This document shows positions 1-8,870 of a stretch of DNA of 33,597 nucleotides, piece after piece; positions within the stretch are counted from its first letter, which is position 1, and each line of letters starts with the position of its first letter. The stretch covers positions 1-33,597 of the forward strand of contig JAAVZE010000027.1 of assembly GCA_022791495.1 (NCBI GenBank), written 5' to 3'. The position numbers were made by a program, and so were the translations under genes. The notes beneath the pieces are model-generated. The model worked only from the letters and a program-made list of their open reading frames with translations. It was not told where the DNA came from and searched no databases. Source of the DNA: Eubacterium sp. (GTDB lineage Bacteria > Bacillota > Clostridia > Lachnospirales > Lachnospiraceae).

Positions 1-1
1 A

Positions 2-670
2 CTATTGAGAAAAAATCAGATTATTATAACGGCGCTGGTTGTCATGGTTGCTCTTGCTGGATATTTAAGTCTTACGGATGAGGAAGATCTTGCTGTGGGC
101 GTACTGAACCAGTCAGAGCAGGCGGCAGGCGGCGAAGGAAAAGATGCGGCAGAGAACGTGGCGGCGGAAAACGGAACCGGCTCGGCAGTCCAGGATGATA
201 CCGTGGCAGATATCTCCGATGAAGATGTGGCGGCGGAGGAGAAAAAGTCGGATAACGAAGTTTCTTCAAAAGAAAATGCCGGCGAAGCAGTGCTGGTAAG
301 TAATACCGTCACCGGTGATTACTTTGAGGCGGCGAAGCTTTCCAGAGAACAGACACGGGCCAAGAACAAAGAAACACTCCTGGAGTTGGTAAACAGTAAT
401 ACTGCCTCGGAAGCACAAAAAGAAAAGGCGATGAATGAGATCGTGGCGATGACGGCTATAAATGAAAAGGAGACCGCTACAGAAAATCTCCTGGCAGCAA
501 AAGGATTTCAGGATGTGGTGGTGACCATCGTAGATGACAGTGTGGATGTGATCGTAAATGCGGAAAGCCTGAAAGAACAGCAGATTGCCCAGATCGAGGA
601 CGTGGTAAAACGCAAGCTGGAATGCGCATCGGACAAAATTGTTATTTCTCCTGTTGGCAAAAAAGGATGA
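2..670 (+). CDS. spoIIIAH: Stage III sporulation protein AH, 5' partial
   Basis: The protein is the mother-cell component that pairs with forespore SpoIIQ to form the channel joining the two compartments during engulfment (family knowledge). The visible part begins with basic residues RKNQ, then one hydrophobic segment (IIITALVVMVALAGYL), then a long acidic, Ala/Glu-rich low-complexity stretch (about residues 25-100). The conserved C-terminal SpoIIIAH domain covers about 105-221 (YFEAAKLSREQTRAKNKE onward, ending KIVISPVGKKG). The reading frame stays open to the window edge. The first possible start, TTG at 5, has no room for a ribosome site, and family members usually carry a few more residues before RKNQ, so the true start most likely lies upstream. 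It would be the last gene of the spoIIIA operon, expected under sigma-E control; no promoter is visible here. Confidence 0.9.
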   Translation, partial: LLRKNQIIITALVVMVALAGYLSLTDEEDLAVGVLNQSEQAAGGEGKDAAENVAAENGTGSAVQDDTVADISDEDVAAEEKKSDNEVSSKENAGEAVLVSNTVTGDYFEAAKLSREQTRAKNKETLLELVNSNTASEAQKEKAMNEIVAMTAINEKETATENLLAAKGFQDVVVTIVDDSVDVIVNAESLKEQQIAQIEDVVKRKLECASDKIVISPVGKKG

Positions 671-712
671 TTGTGATAAAATGAACGTAAAACGATAAAT
701 GAGGTGACAAAT

Positions 713-1081
713 ATGGCAAAAGATGTATTTGGTACAGAAAGCAGCATTGGAGAAGTTCAGATCGCCAGTGAAGTGATCACTGCCATCGCCGGTATTTCTG
801 CTTCTGAAGTGGAAGGAATCGAGTCCATGGTGGGAAGCGGTGTCGGAGATATCGTGGGAAAGCTTGGCGGAAAGAGTAATTCCAAGGGTGTTAAGGTAAA
901 TATCACCGAGGATAAAGCAGAATTAGATGTTGCAGTCAATGTGAGATTTGGATATAGTATACCGAAAGTATCGGCTAAGGTACAGGAGAAAGTTTCTCAG
1001 GCAGTCAGCAGTATGACTGGTCTGGAAGTAACGAGAGTAAATGTAAGAGTGGCAGGAATTGCGGCAGCAGATCCGGATTGA
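713..1081 (+). CDS. Asp23/Gls24 family envelope stress protein
   Basis: This 122-residue protein matches the Asp23/Gls24 (DUF322) family. These are small proteins associated with the cell envelope and with alkaline or general stress; their exact biochemical role is unsettled. Family hallmarks are the opening GEVQIASEVITAIAGISASEVEGIESM, a Gly/Lys-rich middle, and the C-terminal VNVRFGYSIPKVSAKVQEKVSQAVSSMTGLEVTRVNVRVAGI. I place the start at ATG 713 because GAGGTG at 701-706 sits six bases ahead of it; the GTG at 704 lies inside that site. It follows spoIIIAH by about 40 bases and precedes nusB, a common order in Lachnospiraceae. The protein has no signal peptide or membrane segment. Confidence 0.9.
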   Translation: MAKDVFGTESSIGEVQIASEVITAIAGISASEVEGIESMVGSGVGDIVGKLGGKSNSKGVKVNITEDKAELDVAVNVRFGYSIPKVSAKVQEKVSQAVSSMTGLEVTRVNVRVAGIAAADPD

Positions 1082-1089
1082 GATTTAAG

Positions 1090-1115
1090 GGGCGGTGCAT
1101 ATCATCGCCCTTTAT
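1090..1115 (+). terminator. Hairpin with short T-run after the asp23 gene (attenuator-like)
   Basis: An 8-bp stem, GGGCGGTG (1090-1097) with CATCGCCC (1103-1110) and one G-T pair, has a 5-base loop and is followed by TTTAT. The T-run is weak, so partial termination or a processing hairpin between asp23 and nusB is more likely than a full stop. Confidence 0.5.
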
Positions 1116-1180
1116 GCCGGTTTAGCCTGCCGATTTGGCATTATCAGGCGGTAAAAAATAATTCAGAAATGAGAGAAAAT

Positions 1181-1576
1181 ATGACCAGAAGAGAAGTCAG
1201 GGAGCAGCTTTTTGTGTTGCTGTTCCAGAAAGAGTTTTATGCAGAAAATGAATTTGAAGATCAGTTGGACTCCTCCTTTGAGAACCATTATTTAGGGGAG
1301 GAACAGGAGCCTGTAAAAGAGCGGCTGGGAAGTATCTGTGAAAGGCTGCCCGAGATCGACCAGCAGATATCCGCCCATTCCAGAGGATGGAAGCTGGACC
1401 GGATCGGCAAGGAAGAGCTTGCCATTCTCCGGCTGGCAGTCTATGAGGTGATCTATGATGAAGATATCCCGGTAGGAGTGGCGATCAATGAGGCAGTGGA
1501 GCTTGGGAAAAAATATGGGGCCGAGGGCGGTGCCGCATTTATCAACGGGATGTTAGGAAATATTGCAGATGAATAG
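1181..1576 (+). CDS. nusB: Transcription antitermination factor NusB
   Basis: NusB binds boxA RNA with NusE (ribosomal protein S10) to promote antitermination of rRNA operons. The 131-residue product is all-helical with family landmarks: the N-terminal TRREVREQLFVLLFQKEFY, a middle RIGKEELAILRLAVYEVIYDEDIPVGVAINEAVELGKKYG, and the C-terminal AAFINGMLGNIA. I choose ATG 1181 (MTRREVREQ) because it fits the family N-terminus and has GAGAGAAAA just upstream. ATG 1169 would add four residues and has a poorer ribosome site. The 3' end overlaps xseA by 8 bases, which suggests translational coupling. Confidence 0.95.
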   Translation: MTRREVREQLFVLLFQKEFYAENEFEDQLDSSFENHYLGEEQEPVKERLGSICERLPEIDQQISAHSRGWKLDRIGKEELAILRLAVYEVIYDEDIPVGVAINEAVELGKKYGAEGGAAFINGMLGNIADE

Positions 1577-2789
1577 AGGACAAGTTTACTCGGTATCAGC
1601 GATCAATCAGTATATTAAAAATATGTTTTCAAAGGAATATGCCCTGTCGGTCGTCTTTGTGAAAGGAGAGATTTCAAATTGCAAATACCACAGCTCCGGG
1701 CATATTTATTTTACGTTGAAAGACTCTGCTTCCTCCCTGGGCTGTGTCATGTTTAAAGGAGACCGCAGAGGGCTGGATTTCCGGCTGTCTGACGGGCAGG
1801 CGGTGATCATTGGAGGGACGATCAGCGTCTATGAGAGAGATGGAAGATACCAGCTGTATGCCAAGAAGATTACCCTGGCGGGAGAGGGGGCTCTCTATGA
1901 AAGATACGAGCAGCTGAAAAAGAAATTAGAACAAAAGGGATATTTTGACGAAGCCCATAAAAAACCTATTCCTTCCTATGTAAAGAAAGTTGGCATTGTC
2001 ACAGCGGATACCGGGGCGGCGATCCAGGATATCCGGAATATCTCAGCCAGAAGGAATCCCTATGTCCAGCTGGTGCTGTATCCGGCGAAGGTGCAGGGGG
2101 AGGGTGCCAGTGATACCATCGTAAACGGAATCCGGACATTGGATAAAGCCGGGGTGGATGTGATCATCGTCGGGCGGGGAGGAGGCTCCATCGAGGATCT
2201 GTGGGCATTTAATGAGGAAAATACCGCCCAGGCGATCTATGAATGTTCGACGCCGGTCATATCTGCGGTGGGACATGAGACGGATACCACCATTGCCGAT
2301 TATGTGGCAGACCTGCGTGCCCCGACGCCTTCGGCTGCGGCAGAGCTGGCAGTATACGATGTCAGGCAGGTGCTGGAAACTCTTTCTGGCTGTAAGGACC
2401 GGCTGATCCGTGCCATATTTGACCGTATCGATGATGCGAGACAGGAACTTGCTTTCCGGGAACGGCGGCTTAAGGTGCTGAACCCATCCCAGCAGGTGCT
2501 GCAGAGACGCCAGTATGTGGCGGATATGGAGGACAAGCTCGCAGGACTGATGAACCGGCTGTTAGAAGATAAAAAATACCGGCTTTGGCTACTGGCGGGA
2601 AAGTTGGATGGTATGTCCCCGCTGAAACGCCTGGAAAGTGGATTTGCCTATGTTTCCGACCAGGAGGGCAAACGGATTGAGAGCGTAAAAAAACTGGCGC
2701 CGGGGGACCAGGTGGACATCACCCTGGCAGACGGTCGTGTCCGGGCAGAGGTAAAGGAATTGTTTGAAACAGCAAAATGGCGGGAATAA
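1569..2789 (+). CDS. xseA: Exodeoxyribonuclease VII large subunit
   Basis: This is the catalytic subunit of exonuclease VII, which degrades single-stranded DNA from both ends together with XseB. The product has 406 residues, close to the usual length. The N-terminal OB-fold DNA-binding region (about 1-100) includes VSAINQYIKNMF, VKGEISNCKYHSSGHIYFTLKD and CVMFKG. The catalytic region (about 125-320) includes VGIVTADTGAAIQDI, DVIIVGRGGGSIEDLWAFN, VISAVGHETDTTIADYVADLRAPTPSAAAE, all hallmark motifs. A coiled-coil-rich C-terminal part that binds XseB follows. I prefer ATG 1569, with AGGA at 1555-1558, to the upstream TTG at 1563. It overlaps nusB by 8 bases and is followed by xseB after 35 bases. 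Confidence 0.96.
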   Translation: MNRGQVYSVSAINQYIKNMFSKEYALSVVFVKGEISNCKYHSSGHIYFTLKDSASSLGCVMFKGDRRGLDFRLSDGQAVIIGGTISVYERDGRYQLYAKKITLAGEGALYERYEQLKKKLEQKGYFDEAHKKPIPSYVKKVGIVTADTGAAIQDIRNISARRNPYVQLVLYPAKVQGEGASDTIVNGIRTLDKAGVDVIIVGRGGGSIEDLWAFNEENTAQAIYECSTPVISAVGHETDTTIADYVADLRAPTPSAAAELAVYDVRQVLETLSGCKDRLIRAIFDRIDDARQELAFRERRLKVLNPSQQVLQRRQYVADMEDKLAGLMNRLLEDKKYRLWLLAGKLDGMSPLKRLESGFAYVSDQEGKRIESVKKLAPGDQVDITLADGRVRAEVKELFETAKWRE

Positions 2790-2824
2790 ATGTATATAAC
2801 AGGTGAAGAAAGGCAGGTTTCAGG

Positions 2825-3025
2825 ATGGAACTGGAAGAGATCATAGAGAAGCTGGAGCAGACCGTGGAACAGATGGAGAGCGAGCCATTGTCCCTGGAGG
2901 AGGCGTATAAAACATTTTCCCAGGGAATGAAACTGGTGGCGCAGGGAAATAAAGCAATCGACAAGGTAGAAAAGAAGATTGAAATTCTGATGAAAAAGGA
3001 TATAGATGGTGAAGAAGATGAATGA
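2825..3025 (+). CDS. xseB: Exodeoxyribonuclease VII small subunit
   Basis: The 66-residue XseB protein forms helical stalks that bind the XseA C-terminus. It shows the typical short helical pattern ELEEIIEKLEQTVEQMESEPLSLEEAYKTFSQGMKLV and a charged tail with KVEKKIEILMKKD. Its position directly between xseA and ispA is the usual one. The 3' end overlaps ispA. Confidence 0.94.
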   Translation: MELEEIIEKLEQTVEQMESEPLSLEEAYKTFSQGMKLVAQGNKAIDKVEKKIEILMKKDIDGEEDE

Positions 3026-3908
3026 TTTTGAGCAAGGTATGGCCCAGAGGGTACAGAGGGCAGAGCAGATCTTAGACCGTTATCTGCCAGCAGAAGAAGG
3101 GTATCAGAAAACCATTTTTGAAGCGGTGAATTACAGTGTGAGGGCAGGAGGCAAGAGGCTGCGTCCTATTCTGATGCGGGAAGTCTATGAGATGTGTGGT
3201 GGAACCGATTCCAGGGTGATCGAGCCCTTTATGGCGGCTTTGGAGATGATTCATACCTATTCGCTGGTGCATGATGATCTTCCGGCGATGGATAATGATG
3301 ATTACCGCAGAGGCATGTTGACCACTCACAAAAAATTTGGAGAGGACATGGGCATCCTTGCCGGGGACGCTCTCTTGAATTATGCTTACGAGACTGCTTT
3401 TGAGGCATTTAACAGCGGGGCAGCAGACCGGGTGGCGGAAGCGCTGCGGGTTCTGGGCAGAAAAGCAGGTATGTATGGCATGGTGGGTGGACAGGTCGTG
3501 GATGTGGAGGAAAATGGGAAGTTTGTGGACGAAGCCACACTTCTTTTTGTATATGAGACAAAAACTTCTGCCCTGTTAGAGGCGGCATTCATGATCGGCG
3601 GGATCCTGGCAGGGGCTTCTCAGGAACAGGTCCAGAGTCTGGAGCTGTCGGCGAAGAAGCTTGGGATCGCTTTCCAGATTCAGGATGATATTCTGGATGT
3701 GGTGGGAGATGAAGAAAAATTAGGAAAGCCCGTTCATTCCGACGAGCGCAATGAAAAATCTACCTTTGCGGCGATCTATGGCATCGAAAGATCCTCAGAG
3801 AAGGTAAAGGAATATACGTCAGAAGCACTGGAGATACTGGCAGCCTTTTCTGGCGATAAAGTCTTTCTGGAGGAATGTATGGGATGGCTGACAAAACGGG
3901 ATAAATAA
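3006..3908 (+). CDS. ispA: Polyprenyl (farnesyl/geranyl) diphosphate synthase
   Basis: This trans-prenyltransferase condenses isopentenyl diphosphate with allylic diphosphates, giving the C15 precursor for undecaprenyl phosphate and quinone or heme side chains. Both aspartate-rich Mg-binding motifs are visible. The first is in HDDLPAMDNDDYRRG (about residues 94-108); the second is QIQDDILDVVGD (about 227-238). GGKRLRPIL near residue 50 and KTSALLEAA near 190 are also family motifs. Length (300 residues) fits the short-chain IspA group; the chain length made cannot be proven from sequence. ATG 3006 has AAAAAGGA five bases upstream, and ATG 3018 is an alternative. The gene overlaps xseB by 20 bases and is followed at once by dxs, so two isoprenoid steps are co-expressed. 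Confidence 0.94.
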   Translation: MVKKMNDFEQGMAQRVQRAEQILDRYLPAEEGYQKTIFEAVNYSVRAGGKRLRPILMREVYEMCGGTDSRVIEPFMAALEMIHTYSLVHDDLPAMDNDDYRRGMLTTHKKFGEDMGILAGDALLNYAYETAFEAFNSGAADRVAEALRVLGRKAGMYGMVGGQVVDVEENGKFVDEATLLFVYETKTSALLEAAFMIGGILAGASQEQVQSLELSAKKLGIAFQIQDDILDVVGDEEKLGKPVHSDERNEKSTFAAIYGIERSSEKVKEYTSEALEILAAFSGDKVFLEECMGWLTKRDK

Positions 3909-3909
3909 T

Positions 3910-5862
3910 ATGGAAAAGGTGAAAACTGTGGGCACTTTACTGAAAACAATCGAAAAAGAAAACGATATTAAAAATATTGCGCCGGAGGATTACCGCAGGC
4001 TTGCCAAGGAGATCCGTGTCCGTCTGGTGAAGAGCATCAGCCGCACCGGGGGGCATCTGGCATCGAATCTGGGAGCGGTAGAGCTGACAATGGCGCTTCA
4101 TTTGTTTCTGGAATTCCCCAAGGATAAGCTGATCTGGGATGTGGGGCACCAGGCATATGTGCACAAACTTCTTACTGGAAGGAATAAAGCCTTTGGCACT
4201 CTTCGTAAGCTGGATGGAATCAGCGGTTTTCCTAAGGTAAGTGAAAATCCGGCAGATACCTTTAATACCGGACACAGTTCTACCTCTCTTTCCCTGGCCC
4301 TGGGTATGGCGAAGGCGAGAGACATACAGGGCGGAGATGAAAAGGTGGTGGCGGTGATCGGAGACGGCGCCCTGTCCGGCGGTATGGCATTTGAGGCGCT
4401 GAACAATGCGGAGCCTCTCAAATCCAATCTGATTATCGTGCTAAATGACAATAAAATGTCCATCTCAAAAAATGTGGGCGGTATGTCGAATTATCTAGGC
4501 AAAATGCGTACCAACCAGAAATATAATAATCTGAAGATAAACATTGAAGAGCGGCTGGACCGGATTCCCAATGTGGGGATGTCTATGGCGGAGACCATTA
4601 AGAATGCCAAGAATTCCCTGAAACATCTTCTGGTGCCGGGGATGTTGTTTGAGGAAATGGGGATCATTTATGTGGGTCCCATAGACGGGCATAATATAAA
4701 AGATATGCTGGAGGCATTCCGGGCAGCGGCACGGATCAAAAACCGCCCGGTGCTGGTGCATGTGGTGACCAGGAAAGGAAAAGGCTACCTTCCTGCGGAG
4801 AACAATCCATCTGCTTTCCACGGAGTAGGGCGTTTTCTGCCGAAGACCGGAGAGATCGAGGAAACTGGCGGGAGAACCTACACCGATGTATTTGGAGACT
4901 GGATGGTAAAAAAAGGGGAGGAATGTCCGGAGCTTGTATCTGTTTGTGCCGCCATGCCCGACGGAACCGGAGTGAAAGAATTTGGGCAGAAATATCCGGA
5001 GCGGTTTTTCGATGTGGGGATCGCGGAGGAGCATGCAGTGACTTTTGCAGCTGGACTTGTGTCTGGCGGGCTGCGTCCGGTGGTATCCATCTATTCCACA
5101 TTTTTACAGAGAGCTTATGATCAGCTGATTCATGATATCTGTCTGAATGAGCTGCCGGTGATCTTTGCAGTTGACCGCAGCGGGATCGTGGGGCGGGACG
5201 GCGATACCCACCAGGGCATTTTCGATATTTCCTATCTCACCTCCATTCCCAATATGACAGTGCTCTCCCCGATGGATGGCAGAGAGCTGGAGCAGTGTCT
5301 GGATTATGCCTATGATCAGGATGGGCCGGTAGCGGTGCGGTATCCGAGAGGGGACATTTATGAAGAGAGAAGAGAAGTGATTTTCGGTGAGAAGCCCTGG
5401 GAACCAGGACATGCCCGGATACTGATGGTACAGGGCAGACTGTTGACAGGAAATGAAGAAGCAGATCCAGGACAGCTTAACGGGGATGCGGTGCTGTTCG
5501 CTGTGGGAAATATGGTGGAGACGGCGCTGGATGCCGGACGGCTTCTACAGGAAAAGAACATTCGCTGCACCGTAGTAAATATGAGATTTGTAAAACCCTT
5601 TGACGAGGAATTGATGCTGGCGTTGGTGCGTTCCCACAGAATGGCGGTGACGATGGAAGATAATGTGAAAAATGGGGGATTTGGCCAGCAGACAGAGGCA
5701 TTTTTCGTGGAAAAAGGATGTGTGCCGGAGCTCTTTCTCAATTGTTCCATTGATGATTGTTTTGTGGAGCATGGAGCTCCAGAAGAACTGTATGAGAGAC
5801 TGAAAATGGATGCGGGGAGTGTCGCAGAAAAAATTGAAAGAATGCTTAGGGAAAATGTGTAA
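3910..5862 (+). CDS. dxs: 1-deoxy-D-xylulose-5-phosphate synthase
   Basis: Dxs performs the first step of the MEP isoprenoid pathway, a thiamine-diphosphate-dependent condensation of pyruvate with glyceraldehyde 3-phosphate. Family motifs run in order. The N-terminal TPP domain has SRTGGHLASNLGAVELTMALH, WDVGHQAYVHKLLTGR and the GDG...N site GDGALSGGMAFEALNNAE. The pyrimidine domain has DVGIAEEHAVTFAAGL and DRSGIVGRDGDTHQGIFD. A transketolase C-terminal domain ends the protein. The length is 650 residues, or 644 from the second start. GTG 3928 is a serious alternative start: AAGGTG lies six bases upstream of it and the protein would open with GTLLKTIEKENDIK, closer to the usual family start. 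The ATG at 3910 has only a weak GGGA ahead. Confidence 0.96.
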   Translation: MEKVKTVGTLLKTIEKENDIKNIAPEDYRRLAKEIRVRLVKSISRTGGHLASNLGAVELTMALHLFLEFPKDKLIWDVGHQAYVHKLLTGRNKAFGTLRKLDGISGFPKVSENPADTFNTGHSSTSLSLALGMAKARDIQGGDEKVVAVIGDGALSGGMAFEALNNAEPLKSNLIIVLNDNKMSISKNVGGMSNYLGKMRTNQKYNNLKINIEERLDRIPNVGMSMAETIKNAKNSLKHLLVPGMLFEEMGIIYVGPIDGHNIKDMLEAFRAAARIKNRPVLVHVVTRKGKGYLPAENNPSAFHGVGRFLPKTGEIEETGGRTYTDVFGDWMVKKGEECPELVSVCAAMPDGTGVKEFGQKYPERFFDVGIAEEHAVTFAAGLVSGGLRPVVSIYSTFLQRAYDQLIHDICLNELPVIFAVDRSGIVGRDGDTHQGIFDISYLTSIPNMTVLSPMDGRELEQCLDYAYDQDGPVAVRYPRGDIYEERREVIFGEKPWEPGHARILMVQGRLLTGNEEADPGQLNGDAVLFAVGNMVETALDAGRLLQEKNIRCTVVNMRFVKPFDEELMLALVRSHRMAVTMEDNVKNGGFGQQTEAFFVEKGCVPELFLNCSIDDCFVEHGAPEELYERLKMDAGSVAEKIERMLRENV

Positions 5863-5886
5863 CAATCGCGTGAATGGAGAATAAGG

Positions 5887-6720
5887 ATGAAAGAGAGACT
5901 CGATGTACTACTGGTGAACCGCGGTATGGTAGAATCCAGAGAGAAAGCAAAGGCAGTGATTATGACAGGAAATGTCTTTGTGAATGACCAGAGGGAGGAC
6001 AAGGCAGGGCAAAAGTTTCCAGAAGAGGTATGTATCGAGATCCGGGGAAAAAAACTAAAATTTGTCAGCCGTGGCGGTTACAAACTGGACAAGGCAGTAG
6101 AGGTATTTCCGATTAATTTAAAGGACCGGATCTGTATGGATGTGGGGGCTTCCACAGGAGGATTTACAGACTGCATGCTTCAGAACGGGGCGGCATTTGT
6201 TTATGCGGTGGACGTGGGGACCAATCAGCTTGCCTGGAAACTGCGTCAGGACCAGCGGGTCAAATCAATGGAGAAGACGAATATCCGTTATGTGACTCCA
6301 GAGGATATCGGCGAACTGGTAGATTTTGTCTCTATTGACGTGGCCTTTATTTCCCTTACCAAAGTGCTGGAGCCGGTAAAAGCCTTGATGAAGGATGGGG
6401 CGTCGATGGTGTGCCTGATCAAGCCGCAGTTTGAGGCTGGCAGAGAAAAAGTGGGTAAAAAGGGAGTTGTAAGAGATCCTGCTGTGCACCGGGAAGTAAT
6501 TCAGAGTATTATTTCATATGCCGGGAGCCTGGGATTTGCGATCTGCGGTCTGGATTTTTCTCCGATCCGCGGACCCGAAGGAAATATCGAATATCTTCTA
6601 TATATAAAGAAGGAAAATCAGGAGTTTGAGGGAATATCCCAGGAGCAAGAAGAGGAAATCCGACAGATCGTGGAGGAGGCCCAGGAACATGCGGTAAAAC
6701 ATACCGGGGATTTAGTGTAA
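5887..6720 (+). CDS. tlyA: TlyA family rRNA (cytidine-2'-O)-methyltransferase
   Basis: This protein combines an N-terminal S4 RNA-binding domain (about residues 3-65, RLDVLLVNRGMVESREKAKAVIMTGNVFVN) with an FtsJ-type Rossmann methyltransferase domain (about 60-250). The SAM-binding motif is DVGASTGGFTDCML (near 85-98); FVSIDVAFISL and LIKPQFEAGREKVGKKGVVRD follow. The family methylates rRNA ribose positions and is also called hemolysin A in older annotations; I see no reason to assume a toxin role. The start ATG 5887 is preceded by GGAGAATAAGG. It lies between dxs and nadK, as in many Clostridia. Confidence 0.94.
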   Translation: MKERLDVLLVNRGMVESREKAKAVIMTGNVFVNDQREDKAGQKFPEEVCIEIRGKKLKFVSRGGYKLDKAVEVFPINLKDRICMDVGASTGGFTDCMLQNGAAFVYAVDVGTNQLAWKLRQDQRVKSMEKTNIRYVTPEDIGELVDFVSIDVAFISLTKVLEPVKALMKDGASMVCLIKPQFEAGREKVGKKGVVRDPAVHREVIQSIISYAGSLGFAICGLDFSPIRGPEGNIEYLLYIKKENQEFEGISQEQEEEIRQIVEEAQEHAVKHTGDLV

Positions 6721-6733
6721 TGGAGGTACAATA

Positions 6734-7555
6734 GTGAAAAATTTCTGCCTGATTGTGAATGAAGAAAAGGATACCGGGCGGTCCGTGGCAAATGTGATAA
6801 AAACATATTTGGAAAAATCCGAATACTGTGTTACAATATTAAGTCATAAGGATGAGTTATGTCTGGATCAGGAGGTGGATATGGCACTGGTGCTGGGAGG
6901 AGACGGCACGGTGATCCAGGCGGCAAAAAAAATAGCCGGTCAAAAAATACCGATTCTGGGGGTGAATCTGGGAACTCTCGGCTTTTTGACTGAAGTGGAG
7001 AGACCCCGGATGTACCAGGCGTTGGATATGGTGATGTCCGGACGCTATAGTATCGAGAAGAGAATTATATTATCCGGAATGATCGAGTCAGGAGAGGAAG
7101 AGAGCCTGGCGGTCAATGAGATAATTGTCGGCAAAAAGGATATCGGAAGGATGATTACCACCAGTGTCTGGGTCAATGACGAACTGATGGATACCTATGT
7201 GGCGGACGGGGTGATTGTCGCCACTCCCACCGGCTCCACCGCTTATAATCTGTCCGCGGGCGGTCCGGTGCTTTCTCCGGATATGGAAGCTCTGGTGATC
7301 ACACCGATCTGTCCTCATTCTCTGAATAAACGAAGTCTTGTGGTGTCCTCGGAGGATACGATACGGATTCAGGTGGAGAGGACCAGAGAATCCTATATGG
7401 ATGAAGCCTCTGTGCGGTGTGACGGAGAGATCCTGTGGAATGCTTCCTCTGGGGATGTGGTCTATATCCGGAAGGCAGAGCAGATGGTAGATATGGTCTG
7501 CCTTGGCGATGTTGGCTTTTATGAAAAAATGAGAAGCAAACTTAATCGGAAATAG
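6734..7555 (+). CDS. nadK: NAD kinase
   Basis: NAD kinase makes NADP from NAD using ATP or polyphosphate in the cytoplasm. The diagnostic GGDGT motif is in VLGGDGTVIQAAKK (about residues 55-68). NLGTLGFLTE (about 79-88), an NE-containing VNEIIVGKKD and the conserved TPTGSTAYNLSAGGP (about 164-178) follow. Length is 273 residues, typical. It uses a GTG start at 6734 with a strong GGAGGT at 6722-6727. It is 13 bases from tlyA and 8 bases from argR. Confidence 0.95.
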   Translation: MKNFCLIVNEEKDTGRSVANVIKTYLEKSEYCVTILSHKDELCLDQEVDMALVLGGDGTVIQAAKKIAGQKIPILGVNLGTLGFLTEVERPRMYQALDMVMSGRYSIEKRIILSGMIESGEEESLAVNEIIVGKKDIGRMITTSVWVNDELMDTYVADGVIVATPTGSTAYNLSAGGPVLSPDMEALVITPICPHSLNKRSLVVSSEDTIRIQVERTRESYMDEASVRCDGEILWNASSGDVVYIRKAEQMVDMVCLGDVGFYEKMRSKLNRK

Positions 7556-7563
7556 GTGTTAAA

Positions 7564-8040
7564 ATGAAGAAACAAAGGCAGGAAAAGATCATTGAGATCA
7601 TTCGTGAATATGAGGTGGAGACCCAGGAAGATCTGGCGCGGTATTTGAATGAATCGGGTTATTCCGTAACCCAGGCGACAGTGTCCAGGGATATCCGGGA
7701 GATGTCTCTTATCAAAGTACCGGGAATCCGGGTGAAGCAGCGCTATACCGTATCTACTGAGGGCGGCGGTGGTGGCAGCAGTGGTTTTGGCAGGCAGTAT
7801 ACCGGTGTGCTGCAGGATGGTGTCGTATCCATGGAACAGGCGGGAAACCTGCTGGTGGTCAAGACAGTCAGCGGGATGGCGATGGCAGTGGCAGCAGCCA
7901 TCGATGCCGTGAAGCTGGAGGGAATCGTCGGTTCCATCGCTGGAGATGATACAATCCTGTGTGCGGTAAAGACAGAAGAACAGGTGGCTTCTGTCATGGA
8001 GAGTATGCAGGCGCTGATCCATTCCATGGCGGAGGGATAA
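7564..8040 (+). CDS. argR: Arginine repressor ArgR
   Basis: ArgR is an arginine-sensing hexameric regulator that represses arginine biosynthesis and can activate catabolism. The N-terminal winged-helix domain (about residues 1-65) has the family motif GYSVTQATVSRDIREMSLIKV. The C-terminal oligomerisation and arginine-binding domain (about 85-158) includes GTVSG-like segments and GIVGSIAGDDTILCAVKTEEQ. The linker between them holds an unusual glycine run, EGGGGGSSGFG, around residues 63-73. The nadK-argR order fits Lachnospiraceae; recN often follows there but is replaced here by yebC. argH, a likely target, is near the other end of this window but its promoter is outside. Confidence 0.94.
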   Translation: MKKQRQEKIIEIIREYEVETQEDLARYLNESGYSVTQATVSRDIREMSLIKVPGIRVKQRYTVSTEGGGGGSSGFGRQYTGVLQDGVVSMEQAGNLLVVKTVSGMAMAVAAAIDAVKLEGIVGSIAGDDTILCAVKTEEQVASVMESMQALIHSMAEG

Positions 8041-8108
8041 AGGTCAGTCATAACATAAAAAATTAAGCAGTGGTGAGCACAATTCACCATGCGGAAAAGA
8101 GGGAAAAA

Positions 8109-8837
8109 ATGTCAGGACATTCTAAATTTGCAAATATCAAACACAAAAAAGAAAAAAATGATGCAAAAAAGGGAAAGATATTTACAGTGATCGGTCGTGA
8201 GATCGCTGTGGCAGTGAAAGAAGGCGGCCCAGATCCAAACAACAATAGTAAACTCCGGGATGTAATCGCAAAGGCAAAGGCAAATAACATGCCAAATGAT
8301 ACCATCGACCGGGGAATCAAAAAAGCAGCTGGCAATGTGGATGCGGTGAATTATGTAAATATTACATATGAAGGATACGGTCCCAATGGAACAGCGATTA
8401 TTGTAGAAGCGCTGACAGATAATAAAAACCGTACCGCATCCAACGTGCGAAATGCGTTTACAAAAGGAAACGGAAACGTAGGTACCACAGGCTGTGTCTC
8501 CTATATGTTTGAAACGAAGGGACAGATCATCATTGATAAAGAAGAATATGAAACCGACGCCGATGAATTTATGATGCTGGCGCTGGATGCGGGAGCAGAG
8601 GATTTTAGTGAGGAAGAAGACAGCTATGAGATCCTGACAGCGCCGGATGATTTCAGCCAGGTGCGTGAGGCATTGGAAAAAGAAGGAGTGCCGATGGCAC
8701 AGGCAGAGGTCACGATGCTTCCGCAGACCTATGTGGAGCTGACAGACGAAGAAGATAAAAAAATGTTTAACCGTATTATGGATCTTCTGGACGAAGACGA
8801 TGACGTCCAGGCAGTATACCACAACGTAGACGAATAA
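8109..8837 (+). CDS. YebC/PmpR family transcriptional or translational regulator
   Basis: This 242-residue protein is a YebC-family member. The opening [26 protein letters not shown] is diagnostic, and [49 protein letters not shown], and the acidic C-terminal part ending [17 protein letters not shown] all fit. Family members have been described as DNA-binding regulators and more recently as factors that help translation; this sequence does not decide between them. I choose ATG 8109, preceded by AGAGGG, because the family begins at MSGHSKF. An upstream extension to 8070 is open but unlike the family. Confidence 0.94.
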   Translation: MSGHSKFANIKHKKEKNDAKKGKIFTVIGREIAVAVKEGGPDPNNNSKLRDVIAKAKANNMPNDTIDRGIKKAAGNVDAVNYVNITYEGYGPNGTAIIVEALTDNKNRTASNVRNAFTKGNGNVGTTGCVSYMFETKGQIIIDKEEYETDADEFMMLALDAGAEDFSEEEDSYEILTAPDDFSQVREALEKEGVPMAQAEVTMLPQTYVELTDEEDKKMFNRIMDLLDEDDDVQAVYHNVDE

Positions 8838-8870
8838 ACTGTGAGTGCGGCGGGCAGGTTATAATTAGAC

